DNA of 36,337 nt from Thermoplasmata archaeon (GCA_021802055.1 JAKAAY010000016.1:1-36337), one strand, 5' to 3'; shown: positions 8,328 to 16,230, counted from the stretch's first letter. Notes: generated by a model not told the origin, from the letters alone. Made by a program: numbers and translations.

Positions 8328-10220
8328 TCAACGTTTCCCTGCGTTTACCACCTTCTTACGCTTTCTTCTCACAGTAGAATAGATCAGTGCGATTAACAGG
8401 ATGACAACCAGTGCCTCAAGAAATATCTGAGAGGTTACAAATCCCTCTAATCCGACTATGGGGTTTGTTGAACTGAAAATTATGGGCTCAGTAACGTTAC
8501 CACCTGAGACCGTGATATTCCCTGAGGATGGTGACATCGCGTAACCAGATACACTGGGCACAACGAAGCTATCTGTGCCATTCACTTTTTCAAAATAAAT
8601 GAACGTTCCAGTGGTTTTCACGTGCATTCCCCCAAAGGTTACTGACCACACGGTTCCGGATGGGAGTCCCACTTCCTCAAAGGTGACGGTGTAAGTGAAA
8701 CCGGAGAAGTAGGCAATCTCGTTGAGAGGTGAAGACATGGTAACGTTGGCAGTAGCATTATTTCCTGTGTAGCTCCCTTTCCCGGTTCCAAACCAGTATG
8801 AAAACCTGTATCCTGGATTGGAAATGGCGCGAATGGCTACCACGGTGGTAGAGTTAACCCATGAAGCTGACGACGGCGTAAACTTCCCGGAGCCAGAAGG
8901 AGTGGAATTGATTGCAAGCAAGTATTGCGTCGTGTAGGGCACAGGTAAAGTAATCATCGTTTTGCCCACTGTAACTGACCCGGGAGATGAGGTGGTGTAC
9001 CTGACTCCTGCAGCACCGTAAATCGGGGTGGTGACATTGTAGGTAAACGATCCGTAATTCTCCCCGAATCTCATGCTCGCGTTGCCGGTTGACTGGGAAC
9101 TACCGTTGAATACGACAGTCCAGGGAGTACCGGCGGGTAATCCGGTCTCCTGAAACGATACCAGCGTAGGAGTGCTGAAGATGGTCACATTACCTGAAGA
9201 CCTGTCTGCAATGTACATATAGCCGGAATAGGGGCTAAAAACTGCGCCGTCGGGACTTGAACTCTTGATTGCAAATGAGCCCACTAAGGAAGAGTTATCA
9301 ATTATGCTGACACTATTGGAGTAGTAGTTATCAGTCCATATCAAGCCGTCAGCCTGGTCAAATGCGGTAAAAGCGAAAGAAGATCCAATGCTGATGTTAC
9401 GCAAAAGTCTCGTCCCGGATATGACCGATAGGTTTGTGTCTCCAGTAGATACATACATATACCCGTTCAATGGATTATAATCCACTCCATACGGGGACAC
9501 TGTGCTTCCCAGAGTCACGTTACCGATCACGTTAATGCCTCTGATCAAGGTGATGTTTCCGCTCGTAAAATCAGCGACGTAGATTGTGTTACTCGAAGGA
9601 TCATATCCCGAAGAACAAGGGTCTCCCTTTGATACAATACTCGTGACAATACTCGTTCCGTTTATGACAGTAACATTGTTGTCTGAACTATCATCTACGT
9701 ACACATAGCCGTTTGCAGGATCATAAGTGTCAAAAACGGGGGCAGGAATTTTCCCTATTGTATGAACCACGGTGGTCCCGTTGATCAATGACACATTATT
9801 GCTAGCCGAATTTGCCACGTACAGGTAGCCGTTCGAGGCATCGAAACTTATTGATTCCGGTTTTGTACCTACGTTTACGGAAGCTACCGTTTTGGTGCCG
9901 TTCATGACTGTGACGTTTGAACCGAAATAATTGGCAACGTAAATGTAGTTATTGAGAGGATCGTACGCCATCCCCATCGGACCCTTTCCCACGGTAAAGT
10001 TTCCGACAAATTTTATTCCATAGCTGAATGTATAAGCGGGAGGAGAAGTGAACGGCAAATTGATCTCCTGTAACCCGTTGGCAGGATTATGAAGTGCCTG
10101 GCCTGATCCACCGGAATTGTTCAGGGCAACCAGACAGGAAGGCGCCAGCAGAAGCGTTGTGACTATGATTCCGCAAACAAATATTTTTGGGCTCAGGAGC
10201 ATCCCCCACATTTCGTTCAT
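8328..10220 (-). CDS. exported YVTN seven-bladed beta-propeller surface protein with C-terminal membrane anchor
   Basis: A 630-residue secreted, membrane-anchored protein. A signal peptide occupies residues 10-33 (FVCGIIVTTLLLAPSCLVAL). Residues 50-350 contain seven YVTN-type blades, e.g. NNYIYVANYFGSNVTVMNG, GYLYVANSASNNVSLINGT and GYMYIADRSSGNVTIF. Two copies of an archaeal surface module follow (FQETGLPAGTPWTVVF and FEEVGLPSGTVWSVTF), flanking a divergent InlB-B-like segment (NPGYRFSYWFGTGKG). A terminal helix, FLEALVVILLIALIYS, is followed by RRKRKK, giving an outside ectodomain. About two dozen N-X-S/T sequons suggest heavy N-glycosylation. Function is probably S-layer-like or adhesive; no catalytic motif is seen. 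Start at 10220, with other ATGs four and seven codons in. Confidence 0.85.
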   Translation of the reverse strand: MNEMWGMLLSPKIFVCGIIVTTLLLAPSCLVALNNSGGSGQALHNPANGLQEINLPFTSPPAYTFSYGIKFVGNFTVGKGPMGMAYDPLNNYIYVANYFGSNVTVMNGTKTVASVNVGTKPESISFDASNGYLYVANSASNNVSLINGTTVVHTIGKIPAPVFDTYDPANGYVYVDDSSDNNVTVINGTSIVTSIVSKGDPCSSGYDPSSNTIYVADFTSGNITLIRGINVIGNVTLGSTVSPYGVDYNPLNGYMYVSTGDTNLSVISGTRLLRNISIGSSFAFTAFDQADGLIWTDNYYSNSVSIIDNSSLVGSFAIKSSSPDGAVFSPYSGYMYIADRSSGNVTIFSTPTLVSFQETGLPAGTPWTVVFNGSSQSTGNASMRFGENYGSFTYNVTTPIYGAAGVRYTTSSPGSVTVGKTMITLPVPYTTQYLLAINSTPSGSGKFTPSSASWVNSTTVVAIRAISNPGYRFSYWFGTGKGSYTGNNATANVTMSSPLNEIAYFSGFTYTVTFEEVGLPSGTVWSVTFGGMHVKTTGTFIYFEKVNGTDSFVVPSVSGYAMSPSSGNITVSGGNVTEPIIFSSTNPIVGLEGFVTSQIFLEALVVILLIALIYSTVRRKRKKVVNAGKR

Positions 10221-10829
10221 CCTCTTTCGAGAGAGTGATGAATACTATGCGTTCGACAGTATATAACTGTTCGTTCTTAAAGTGCTATTGATCCTGCCTT
10301 CCCCTTTCCTAACCCTACAGAAGTTAACCGTTTTAACGAGGACTCAATAAAATAAGGCATAAATGTAGGCATCAGTCAACCAGATTAAAGGATTTGCGCA
10401 ATGATAATGACGTCGCAAACTGTTTCTTGTGCATTGATTACACAATAGGAGAGATACGAGATGCAGAAATAAGTGTAGTGATAAAATGTGGCGAAAGCGG
10501 GTTGATTTGTGGGAAAATTTCTTTGATCAACGAAAACGGGGCGGACATAAAGCCACAAGCATTTGGGGTGTCTTGAGATCATGGTTAACCCGTATTCATC
10601 GTCCAACATGTAACCCGCCATTAACCTTACAGGGCGGGCTAGGAGATGACCGGTGACCATAGGGTGCATATCAGGTGCGATGCGGCAGGGATGGGGATCA
10701 CACCGCTGACAGCACACACCATCATTGCATGTGCTGTGAAAAATTCAGAGTGAACATACCTGCCGAGAAGGGAGAAATAGCAGGAAAAGAGTCGTACTGT
10801 CCTGGTTTAGCAGTGCAAATGAGCGGGCT
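10221..10829. other. long intergenic region with inverted repeats; possible structured RNA or decayed DNA
   Basis: 609 bases without a convincing gene. The left part is AT-rich and holds the promoter of the propeller gene (TTATATA-like near 10257). A 60-codon TTG frame at 10394-10576 reads cleanly but has no recognisable family and no well-placed TATA. From 10597 to 10740 the DNA is GC-rich with two stem-loops: CCCGCC/GGCGGG at 10614-10638 and ACAGCACA/TGTGCTGT at 10709-10737. No RNase P or SRP RNA signature was found. Confidence 0.35.
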
Positions 10830-11000
10830 CTATTTCATTGCCAGTTTCGAAAGACACTTCCTGCACACGCAGTCGCTCGCATGAGTTGACAGGATCATTC
10901 TATTCTCCGGAGGCACGGATACAAATGCACACCAGCATAGGCCGGGAGCTCCACACGTAAAGTCGGAATGACAGAGTTCGCAGGTCACTTTCCTTGACAC
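10830..11000 (-). CDS. cysteine-rich CWC family small protein
   Basis: A 56-residue protein below common ORF length limits. Its pattern matches the Cys_rich_CWC family: CELCHSDFTCGAPGLCWC at residues 7-24, then SDCVCRKCLSKLA near the C-terminus, giving eight cysteines (CxxC, C, CxC, then CxCxxC). Two small metal-binding knuckles are likely; the family's function is unknown. The start is a GTG at 11000. A TATA-like AAATAAAA (plus-strand sequence 11021-11028) is 25 bases before it, exactly the leaderless spacing seen elsewhere here, and an in-frame stop lies a few codons upstream. It is transcribed divergently from tbp. Confidence 0.75.
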   Translation of the reverse strand: MSRKVTCELCHSDFTCGAPGLCWCAFVSVPPENRMILSTHASDCVCRKCLSKLAMK

Positions 11001-11111
11001 TTGATTGTATACACTTCAGAAAATAAAATGTTTTCTGGGTTCGATTATTCATGCCCGCCGGATTCAGTATTAGAGCCACCCCAGAGCGATCGCATTCCGG
11101 ATCCGGTGGAT

Positions 11112-11160
11112 TGCTTTATAAGCAGTATTTAAATACTTTATATAGATGCGTGAGGAGGTG
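11112..11160 (+). promoter_or_regulatory. tbp control region: overlapping palindromic TATA elements and strong Shine-Dalgarno
   Basis: TGCTT-TAT-AAGCA (11112-11124) overlaps by one base a perfect 14-bp palindrome AGTATTTAAATACT (11124-11137), which is followed by TTTATATAG (11138-11146). Three TATA-like elements thus lie in 35 bases. GGAGGTG at 11154-11160 is a near-perfect anti-16S match five bases before the ATG, unlike the leaderless neighbours. The first TATA would give a start near 11145 and a leader of about 20 nt. The other elements could be TBP-binding sites for autoregulation (inference). Confidence 0.6.
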
Positions 11161-11165
11161 TATAT

Positions 11166-11720
11166 ATGAGTGAAAGAGAGAAAATCGCTATTGAAAATAT
11201 TGTGGCTTCCACCTCACTTGCAGAGCATCTTGATCTGAGCAAGATCGCACTTGCGCTTGACGGATCCGAGTACGAACCGGAGCAATTTCCAGGCCTAATC
11301 TACAGGCTTCACGAACCAAAGACCGCAGTGCTTATCTTCAGGAGCGGAAAGGTAAACTGCACCGGCGCCAAGAACCTTACCAATGTAAAGCTCACAATAG
11401 ATACTATCATCAAGAAACTGAAGAAGGCCGGAATTGAGGTTTACGACAATCCGGATATAATTGTACAGAACATAGTAGCGGTATATGACCTTGAGGCGGA
11501 TCTCAACCTCACCGAGATTGCGATGTCCCTTGGCCTGGAGAACGTGGAATATGAGCCGGAACAGTTTCCCGGCCTTGTGTACAGGGTCGAGGAACCAAAG
11601 GTTGTCCTCCTTCTTTTCGGTTCCGGAAAGGTCGTGTGCACGGGGGCCAAACAGGAAAGCGAAATTGAGCAGGCAGTCATAAAAGTCAAGAAAGACCTTC
11701 AAAAGGTCGGGCTGATATAG
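11166..11720 (+). CDS. tbp: TATA-box-binding protein
   Basis: General transcription factor TBP, 184 residues, the standard archaeal length. It consists of two direct repeats of the saddle fold. The repeat signature EYEPEQFPGLIYRL and then FRSGKVNCTGAK occurs in the first half, and EYEPEQFPGLVYRV with FGSGKVVCTGAK in the second. IENIVASTSL and VQNIVAVYDL start the two halves. The paired phenylalanines that kink TATA DNA are present. No acidic C-terminal tail of the halophile kind occurs. Translation should be strong because of the GGAGGTG site. Divergent from the CWC gene and convergent with truD. Confidence 0.97.
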   Translation: MSEREKIAIENIVASTSLAEHLDLSKIALALDGSEYEPEQFPGLIYRLHEPKTAVLIFRSGKVNCTGAKNLTNVKLTIDTIIKKLKKAGIEVYDNPDIIVQNIVAVYDLEADLNLTEIAMSLGLENVEYEPEQFPGLVYRVEEPKVVLLLFGSGKVVCTGAKQESEIEQAVIKVKKDLQKVGLI

Positions 11721-11766
11721 GCCCGGCCTCCCGTACATATCGTTTTGGGCAGATTCTGGAGGGGCT

Positions 11767-13014
11767 TCAGAATACGGAACCGTCCTTCATGATTTCCCTT
11801 AACAGAGATGTGGCGTAAATACCCTTTCCGAGAGTGAACGCCAGTGTATTTTCCTTCACTGTAAAATCGTTGAACCCTGACTGAATGATCCTGCGCTCCC
11901 CCTTTGAAGAAAGCTCTCTGGCAGCGGGCACCGAAAAGTCATTGAGGTCAATCTCCTCCTTCTGGAGTATCTTCCTTTCCAAATCACCCTCGTAACCATC
12001 AGAGACCCTTGACTCGTATCCAAAAATAGGCATAGTGATCCTTACCCTGTTCTCCCTGATCAAATGCTCTACCTTCGAAGCGTTGAACCTTGTTACCTTG
12101 ATCTCTTCCGACTTGGATGCGTTGAAATGAGTGTCCACGGGATATGCCACGTCTCCATCTTCTGGTGTGCTTAGAAGCTTGCCGGAATTGAGCCTCTCGG
12201 AAAGCATCATGTTGAAGAGATAGCTCTGGTAGGCATGCACAAACATCATTGACAGATTCCTTGGCAACTTCTCCACGAAGATGTCACGGCAAGATACTCC
12301 GTTTCTGATGTGGTTAAGGATTATTCTCTCGTAGATCAGGTGTCTGGGAAATTTTTCCAGTGCCCTTTGAGCGTCCCCATTCTCCAGGAAGTCCAGCCTG
12401 AATTCGTCATGATCTATCTCCGGATCCGCTATGTATTCCATTGCTGCAGCCCTGAAGTCCCCCCTTATGATGAGTTTGCCCACTCTGTGCGTTATAGGCC
12501 GTATTGACCCAAATCGCTGAGATCCAAAGAAATTCGGAAAGCCGCCTTTGGCAATCAACTCTGAGGCCGTCTCGTTGATTTCCATGTCTCTGTTCGCATC
12601 GGTGGAAATCCTTATGGTGAACCTGTTGCCCAGGAGATCTCCAAGCCTCAGCATGCTGTCTGTTCTGAACGTACCCATGATCTCCACGTCTGGGATGGAC
12701 AAAGCGGCCGGGTTTACGTTCCTGGAGTTTATGCAAAAGTACTGGGTCTTCACCGCAGTCTTGTCCTTTGTGCCTGCATATGTTATGAGCTTTTTGCTGA
12801 TGCCAAGGCGCTTTGCCATCTCCATGGCAAGGGCGTTTGTTTCCCAGTTCCTGATTCTTGCCATGAAAATGATGTACTTCCCGTCTTCTGCGGCTGCGGG
12901 GAGCTGAGGTATTTCGTCAACCACAAAGTCTTCTGGGTATTCCTTGATCCTTCCACTGAATCCATGGGAAGCCGTCAGGTACCCGATGATCCCGATCCTC
13001 TCTTCCCCGTTCAT
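11767..13014 (-). CDS. truD: tRNA pseudouridine(13) synthase TruD
   Basis: Modifies U13 of tRNA-Glu and other tRNAs. The protein has 415 residues, usual for archaeal TruD. Diagnostic motifs are FVVDEIPQLP at the N-terminus, ITYAGTKDKTAVKTQ around residue 80 with the catalytic Asp in GTKDKT, and NFFGSQRFGSIRPITHRVG near residue 160. The TruD insertion domain lies in the middle and ENTLAFTLGKGIYATSLLREIMK ends the fold. The ATG at 13014 overlaps the stop of the upstream mqnC gene (ATGA), so the two are translationally coupled even though their pathways differ. Confidence 0.95.
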   Translation of the reverse strand: MNGEERIGIIGYLTASHGFSGRIKEYPEDFVVDEIPQLPAAAEDGKYIIFMARIRNWETNALAMEMAKRLGISKKLITYAGTKDKTAVKTQYFCINSRNVNPAALSIPDVEIMGTFRTDSMLRLGDLLGNRFTIRISTDANRDMEINETASELIAKGGFPNFFGSQRFGSIRPITHRVGKLIIRGDFRAAAMEYIADPEIDHDEFRLDFLENGDAQRALEKFPRHLIYERIILNHIRNGVSCRDIFVEKLPRNLSMMFVHAYQSYLFNMMLSERLNSGKLLSTPEDGDVAYPVDTHFNASKSEEIKVTRFNASKVEHLIRENRVRITMPIFGYESRVSDGYEGDLERKILQKEEIDLNDFSVPAARELSSKGERRIIQSGFNDFTVKENTLAFTLGKGIYATSLLREIMKDGSVF

Positions 13015-14114
13015 TGGAAAATTTCTACTGTCCTGTACAGATTGTCCCGTTCAACAGGGACCATCCCGATGTTCCGGAGCGAAGTGATTATGGTCTCCTT
13101 CCGGAGGTTCCCCACGTCTCTGCCTGTAGCCGGAATGACCTTCTCATCGTAGATAGTGCCGCCCCAGTCATTGGCCCCGAACATCACTGCAAGCTGGCCC
13201 ATTTCAATTCCATTGGTGAGCCATGAGCTCTGAATAACTGGCAGTTCCTTTCCAAACACGATCCTCGCAATGGCAATATTCCTCAACACGTCCTCGCCCC
13301 CTGCCCTGAACTTTACCTTTCCGGCGCGTTCCAGTTCTGTGTTGCCGGGCTCAAAGTTCCACGGGGTGAAGGAGAGAAACCCATGATACTTCTTCTGGAG
13401 GGCCAGTATGGACAGGAGATGTCTCGCCTTGTGGACGCTTTCCTCCACGTGTCCATACATCATTGTTGAGGATGTTTTTATGCCCATCCTGTGGGCCGTC
13501 TCCATTATGGAGAGCCATTCTTTTCCGCTGTCTCTGGGTCTTCCAAGCTGCACCCTTATCTCAGAGTCGAATATCTCGCCTCCTGCTCCTGGTATGGTTT
13601 CAAGCCCGGATTCTCTGAGTTTTTCCAGAAACGCCTCAACCGAAAGTTTTGCTTTCCTTGAAAAAAAGCTGATTTCTGATGTGGAAAGCCCATGAATTCC
13701 AAGGCTCGGGAATTCCTTCCTGATTCTTCTGAAGATTGCGTAGAAATAGTCTGCATCAAGGGCGGGGTTGACGCCCCCCTGGATGAGCAGCTGCCTGATG
13801 CCAAATTTTCCATAGTATTTGCCTATCTCCTCAACGACCTGGTCCTCTGTCCAGGAATAGGAGTCCTCTTCCTTCCCGGTCCGATAGAAAGCACAGAACT
13901 TGCAGCGGACGTTGCATATGTTGGTGTAGTTGAGAATCAGGTTGGAGACGAAGGACACCCTGTTGCCGGAAATTGAGTCTGCTACCTTCCTGGCCTCCCG
14001 GCCCAGTTCCTTCAGATCAGCATAATCGTACAGGTATGCAACATCCTCTTCATCCAGCTCGTCGCCTCTCTTTGCTCTGCCTATGATCCTTTCTGTTTCT
14101 CCGGAGACAAGCAT
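13011..14114 (-). CDS. mqnC: radical-SAM menaquinone biosynthesis enzyme (dehypoxanthine futalosine cyclase-like)
   Basis: A radical-SAM barrel of the MqnC/MqnE/CofH group, 367 residues. The 4Fe-4S ligands are C67, C71 and C74 (CNVRCKFCAFYR). LLIQGGVNPALD, GLSTSEISFF, SGLETIPGAGGEI and FLSFTPWNFEPGNT fit MqnC better than CofH. It would cyclise dehypoxanthine futalosine in the futalosine route to menaquinone; Thermoplasmatales make menaquinone-type quinones. No other mqn gene is in the window. The start at 14114 is preferred over 14129 because TTATAA (plus 14137-14142) is 25 bases upstream. Its stop overlaps the truD ATG. CofH or MqnE remain alternatives. Confidence 0.8.
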   Translation of the reverse strand: MLVSGETERIIGRAKRGDELDEEDVAYLYDYADLKELGREARKVADSISGNRVSFVSNLILNYTNICNVRCKFCAFYRTGKEEDSYSWTEDQVVEEIGKYYGKFGIRQLLIQGGVNPALDADYFYAIFRRIRKEFPSLGIHGLSTSEISFFSRKAKLSVEAFLEKLRESGLETIPGAGGEIFDSEIRVQLGRPRDSGKEWLSIMETAHRMGIKTSSTMMYGHVEESVHKARHLLSILALQKKYHGFLSFTPWNFEPGNTELERAGKVKFRAGGEDVLRNIAIARIVFGKELPVIQSSWLTNGIEMGQLAVMFGANDWGGTIYDEKVIPATGRDVGNLRKETIITSLRNIGMVPVERDNLYRTVEIFQ

Positions 14115-14231
14115 CGGGGTTAATCCCATCTAACGATTATAACATTTGCAGATGCTGCATTTCAGGTTACTTCAACACCGTGCTTCTTTCCTCCGCACAC
14201 CTTCTTTAATAATAGACTGCAATGCAGGATT

Positions 14232-14762
14232 GTGCCCGTAAGACTGAGTGGCAAGATCGTGGAACTGACCGACGATCTGAGTGCTTCCTACGCCGCTGAC
14301 ATTTCTGCATTGGCAAACGACAGGCAGGTAAGAGACATGCTTGCGTCTGATACATTTCCGCACCCATTCACCATGGAGGATGCCCTTGCGTTCTTCGACA
14401 GGAATCGTGTTATTGACGGCGAAATGTTCGCTCAGGACTTCATAATCCTCTGTGACGGGGCGCCTGCAGGCATTATCGGCATAAGCAATGTATCATGGAA
14501 GCATAGATCTGCACATGTGGGTTACTGGGTGGGGAGAAAATACTGGAACCGTGGCGTCGCATCTGACGCCCTAGGCCTCTTAGTACAGCACTGCTCGGCG
14601 ATAGGCCTGCACAGGCTTTACACCAAAGTACTGGATCATAATCCCGCTTCCGCAAAGGTGCTCACCAAAAACGGATTCCATCTGGAGGGGATACAGAAGG
14701 ATTCCTACAATAGTGGAGACAGATACCATTCAATGCTTCTTTTTGGCAAAATTCTGCAGTAG
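14232..14762 (+). CDS. GNAT N-acetyltransferase (RimJ/RimL-like)
   Basis: A 176-residue acetyltransferase. The RimJ/RimL layout is clear: SDTFPHPFTMEDALAFF early, a central GIIGISNVSWKHRSAHVGYW strand pair, the acetyl-CoA pyrophosphate loop region GRKYWNRGVASDAL (R-x-x-G-x-A variant), then HNPASAKVLTKNGFHLEG and a terminal RYHSMLLFGKIL. It could acetylate a protein N-terminus or a small amine; specificity is not readable. The start is GTG at 14232; TTTAATAATA at 14205-14214 is about 23 bases upstream, so the transcript is probably leaderless. It runs convergently toward the peroxiredoxin gene. Confidence 0.85.
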   Translation: MPVRLSGKIVELTDDLSASYAADISALANDRQVRDMLASDTFPHPFTMEDALAFFDRNRVIDGEMFAQDFIILCDGAPAGIIGISNVSWKHRSAHVGYWVGRKYWNRGVASDALGLLVQHCSAIGLHRLYTKVLDHNPASAKVLTKNGFHLEGIQKDSYNSGDRYHSMLLFGKILQ

Positions 14763-14799
14763 GTTCAGATTACGCCTGTGAATAGACTCCGTGGAAAAT

Positions 14800-14821
14800 A
14801 TGGTCACCTAGGGGTGACCAT
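14800..14821. repeat. perfect inverted repeat between convergent genes
   Basis: ATGGTCACC-TAGG-GGTGACCAT: a 9-bp perfect stem with a 4-base loop, 38 bases after the GNAT stop and 19 bases after the peroxiredoxin stop. It may form a hairpin at both mRNA 3' ends or be a protein site. No T-run adjoins it, so classical termination is not supported. Confidence 0.55.
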
Positions 14822-14839
14822 GCTAAATCACCTGGCCGG

Positions 14840-15454
14840 TTATGCCTTTACCCTCTTCAGGTACCACCTTTCGGCGCCCTCTTCCTTCTCCCTCTTCAGG
14901 GCGTCCGCGAATGACGTTGGAGCTCCCTGGATGCCGGCCTCTCCTTCCTTCCAGTTTGCTGGGGTTGCCAGCTTGTTCTTCCAGTTGAACTGGAATGCCT
15001 TGATCACCCGAATGATCTCGTCCATGCTCCTTCCAACTTCTGCCGGGTAATATACCATCCATCTGACCACCTGGTCCGGATCGATTATGAATACGCCCCT
15101 GACCGTGCCTCCAACCTTCTCGTCCAGGACGTTATACAGCCTGGCTACCTCCTTGTCGATGTCTGCTATGACCGGGAAGGGGATCTCTATTCCGTAGTGT
15201 TCCTTTATGTCCTTCAGCCATGCTATATGGCTGTAAATGCTGTCCACGCTGAGTCCAATGAGCTCCACCCCCAACTTCCTGAAATCCTCATATCTGTTGG
15301 AGAAGGCCATGAACTCCGTTGTGCATACCGGTGTGAAGTCAGCCGGATGCGAGAACAGAAGGACCCATTTGCCCTTCAGGCTGGAGAAAACCAGCGGTCC
15401 CTTTGTAGTATTAGCCGTGAAATCCGGTGCCTTTTGTCCTATGAACACTGCCAT
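14840..15454 (-). CDS. peroxiredoxin (Prx6/AhpC-TSA type, one-Cys)
   Basis: Reduces H2O2 and alkyl hydroperoxides in the cytosol. The protein has 204 residues with the Prx6-class C-terminal extension. The peroxidatic site P37-A-D-F-T41-P-V-C44 and the conserved Arg119 (TVRGVFIIDP) are intact. Cys44 is the only cysteine, so the resolving cysteines found in many archaeal Prx6 homologues are missing and an external thiol or partner must reduce it. ATG at 15454 is preceded by AGGTGA (minus strand, about 15469-15464), a good Shine-Dalgarno. A small winged-helix gene lies just upstream on the same strand. Confidence 0.93.
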   Translation of the reverse strand: MAVFIGQKAPDFTANTTKGPLVFSSLKGKWVLLFSHPADFTPVCTTEFMAFSNRYEDFRKLGVELIGLSVDSIYSHIAWLKDIKEHYGIEIPFPVIADIDKEVARLYNVLDEKVGGTVRGVFIIDPDQVVRWMVYYPAEVGRSMDEIIRVIKAFQFNWKNKLATPANWKEGEAGIQGAPTSFADALKREKEEGAERWYLKRVKA

Positions 15455-15474
15455 ATGTATGTCACCTAGGGCAG

Positions 15475-15507
15475 TTAGTCCAGACCGGAATTATAACATT
15501 TAGTCCA
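15475..15507 (-). promoter_or_regulatory. peroxiredoxin promoter flanked by direct repeats
   Basis: The TATA element (minus strand GTTATAATT, about 15497-15489) is bracketed by two identical octamers, TTAGTCCA on the plus strand at 15475-15482 and 15500-15507, 25 bp apart. The arrangement suggests an operator over the TATA box and transcription start; the neighbouring winged-helix protein is the obvious candidate to bind there (inference). Confidence 0.45.
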
Positions 15508-15535
15508 ATGCACGTTTTGCATCTATGGATGGGGC

Positions 15536-15769
15536 TTATATACCATTTACGGAGATGCAGTAATATCTTTTCCTCGAATCATTGAGGCAGAACTGAGTCC
15601 TCACCATGCCTGCTTTTCTCAGCTGGCTTATGGCGTACATAAGAGTCCTCTTGGGCAGCCTAGTCTCTTCCTCTAACGTCTTCATATCGGTGATCTTCAC
15701 CTCGTACAGAACCCTGAGTACAAGTCTGGATGATGGGGAAAGAGGTACTGTTTCCTGAGAGGTGATCAT
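15536..15769 (-). CDS. small winged-helix DNA-binding protein
   Basis: A 77-residue single winged-helix domain of the MarR/TrmB-like kind: SSRLVLRVLYEV (helix 1), TDMKTLEEETRLPKRTLMYA (helix-turn-helix with the recognition helix RTLMYAISQLRKAG) and a wing, MVRTQFCLNDSRKRYYCI. It lacks any ligand domain; the two cysteines (in TQFCLN and YYCIS) could be redox-sensitive, which would suit its position just upstream of a peroxiredoxin. ATG at 15769 follows TATAAA (plus 15791-15796) by 24 bases, so the message is probably leaderless. Target genes are unknown. Confidence 0.75.
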   Translation of the reverse strand: MITSQETVPLSPSSRLVLRVLYEVKITDMKTLEEETRLPKRTLMYAISQLRKAGMVRTQFCLNDSRKRYYCISVNGI

Positions 15770-16230
15770 CAACTTTTAATGTATGAATCGTATAAAATAA
15801 ATTCGTCACTCCCCGAGAGAAGTTCTCAGCCTCAAGACCATGCTCCGAGCCAGACATCCCGTTTAACTCATTTCCACCCGATCCTGGATACAGGTGGTGA
15901 ATTTGCGCACTTTGCTTCAGAATCGTCATATATTGTTCCACGCATGGCAAAAGTCACGCGCCCTGTGAGTGCCCTTTCTTGCTTTCCTGGATCGCATTTT
16001 GAAAATAACCTTCAATCCGAAGAATGGCAGGCGAAACGGACAGAGAGACAGCATTTATCGTTCGTTGAAAATGCGGCCCAGCCTTCATCTACGTAGGGCT
16101 GACCCAGATGACTTGTGCATCCCCTGCCTTTCGCGTTCCTACGCGCTGGCTTACAATCATTGTGGAAGACTGGGTTTTTATGCCAGCTATTTCGACAATA
16201 TTCTTATATCCGGCGCTAATCTGTTGGGCT
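15770..16230. other. intergenic region before the CBS gene
   Basis: About 460 bases. It contains the TATA of the winged-helix gene near its left end and TTATAT at 16204-16209 for the CBS gene at its right end. Plus-strand frames here have poor composition. A minus-strand 55-codon frame at 16089-16256 reads smoothly but overlaps the CBS start, has no promoter and uses disfavoured Arg codons. No RNA gene was recognised. Confidence 0.35.

Noticed and set aside
10597-10740. SRP or RNase P RNA
   Set aside because: GGGCTAGG looked suggestive, but the SRP GGAAGG/AGCA motif and RNase P conserved cores are absent and the order of elements is wrong.
16108-16230. N-terminal extension of the CBS protein by 41 codons
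   Set aside because: The extension is hydrophobic and unlike CBS proteins, and TATA spacing places the start at 16231.
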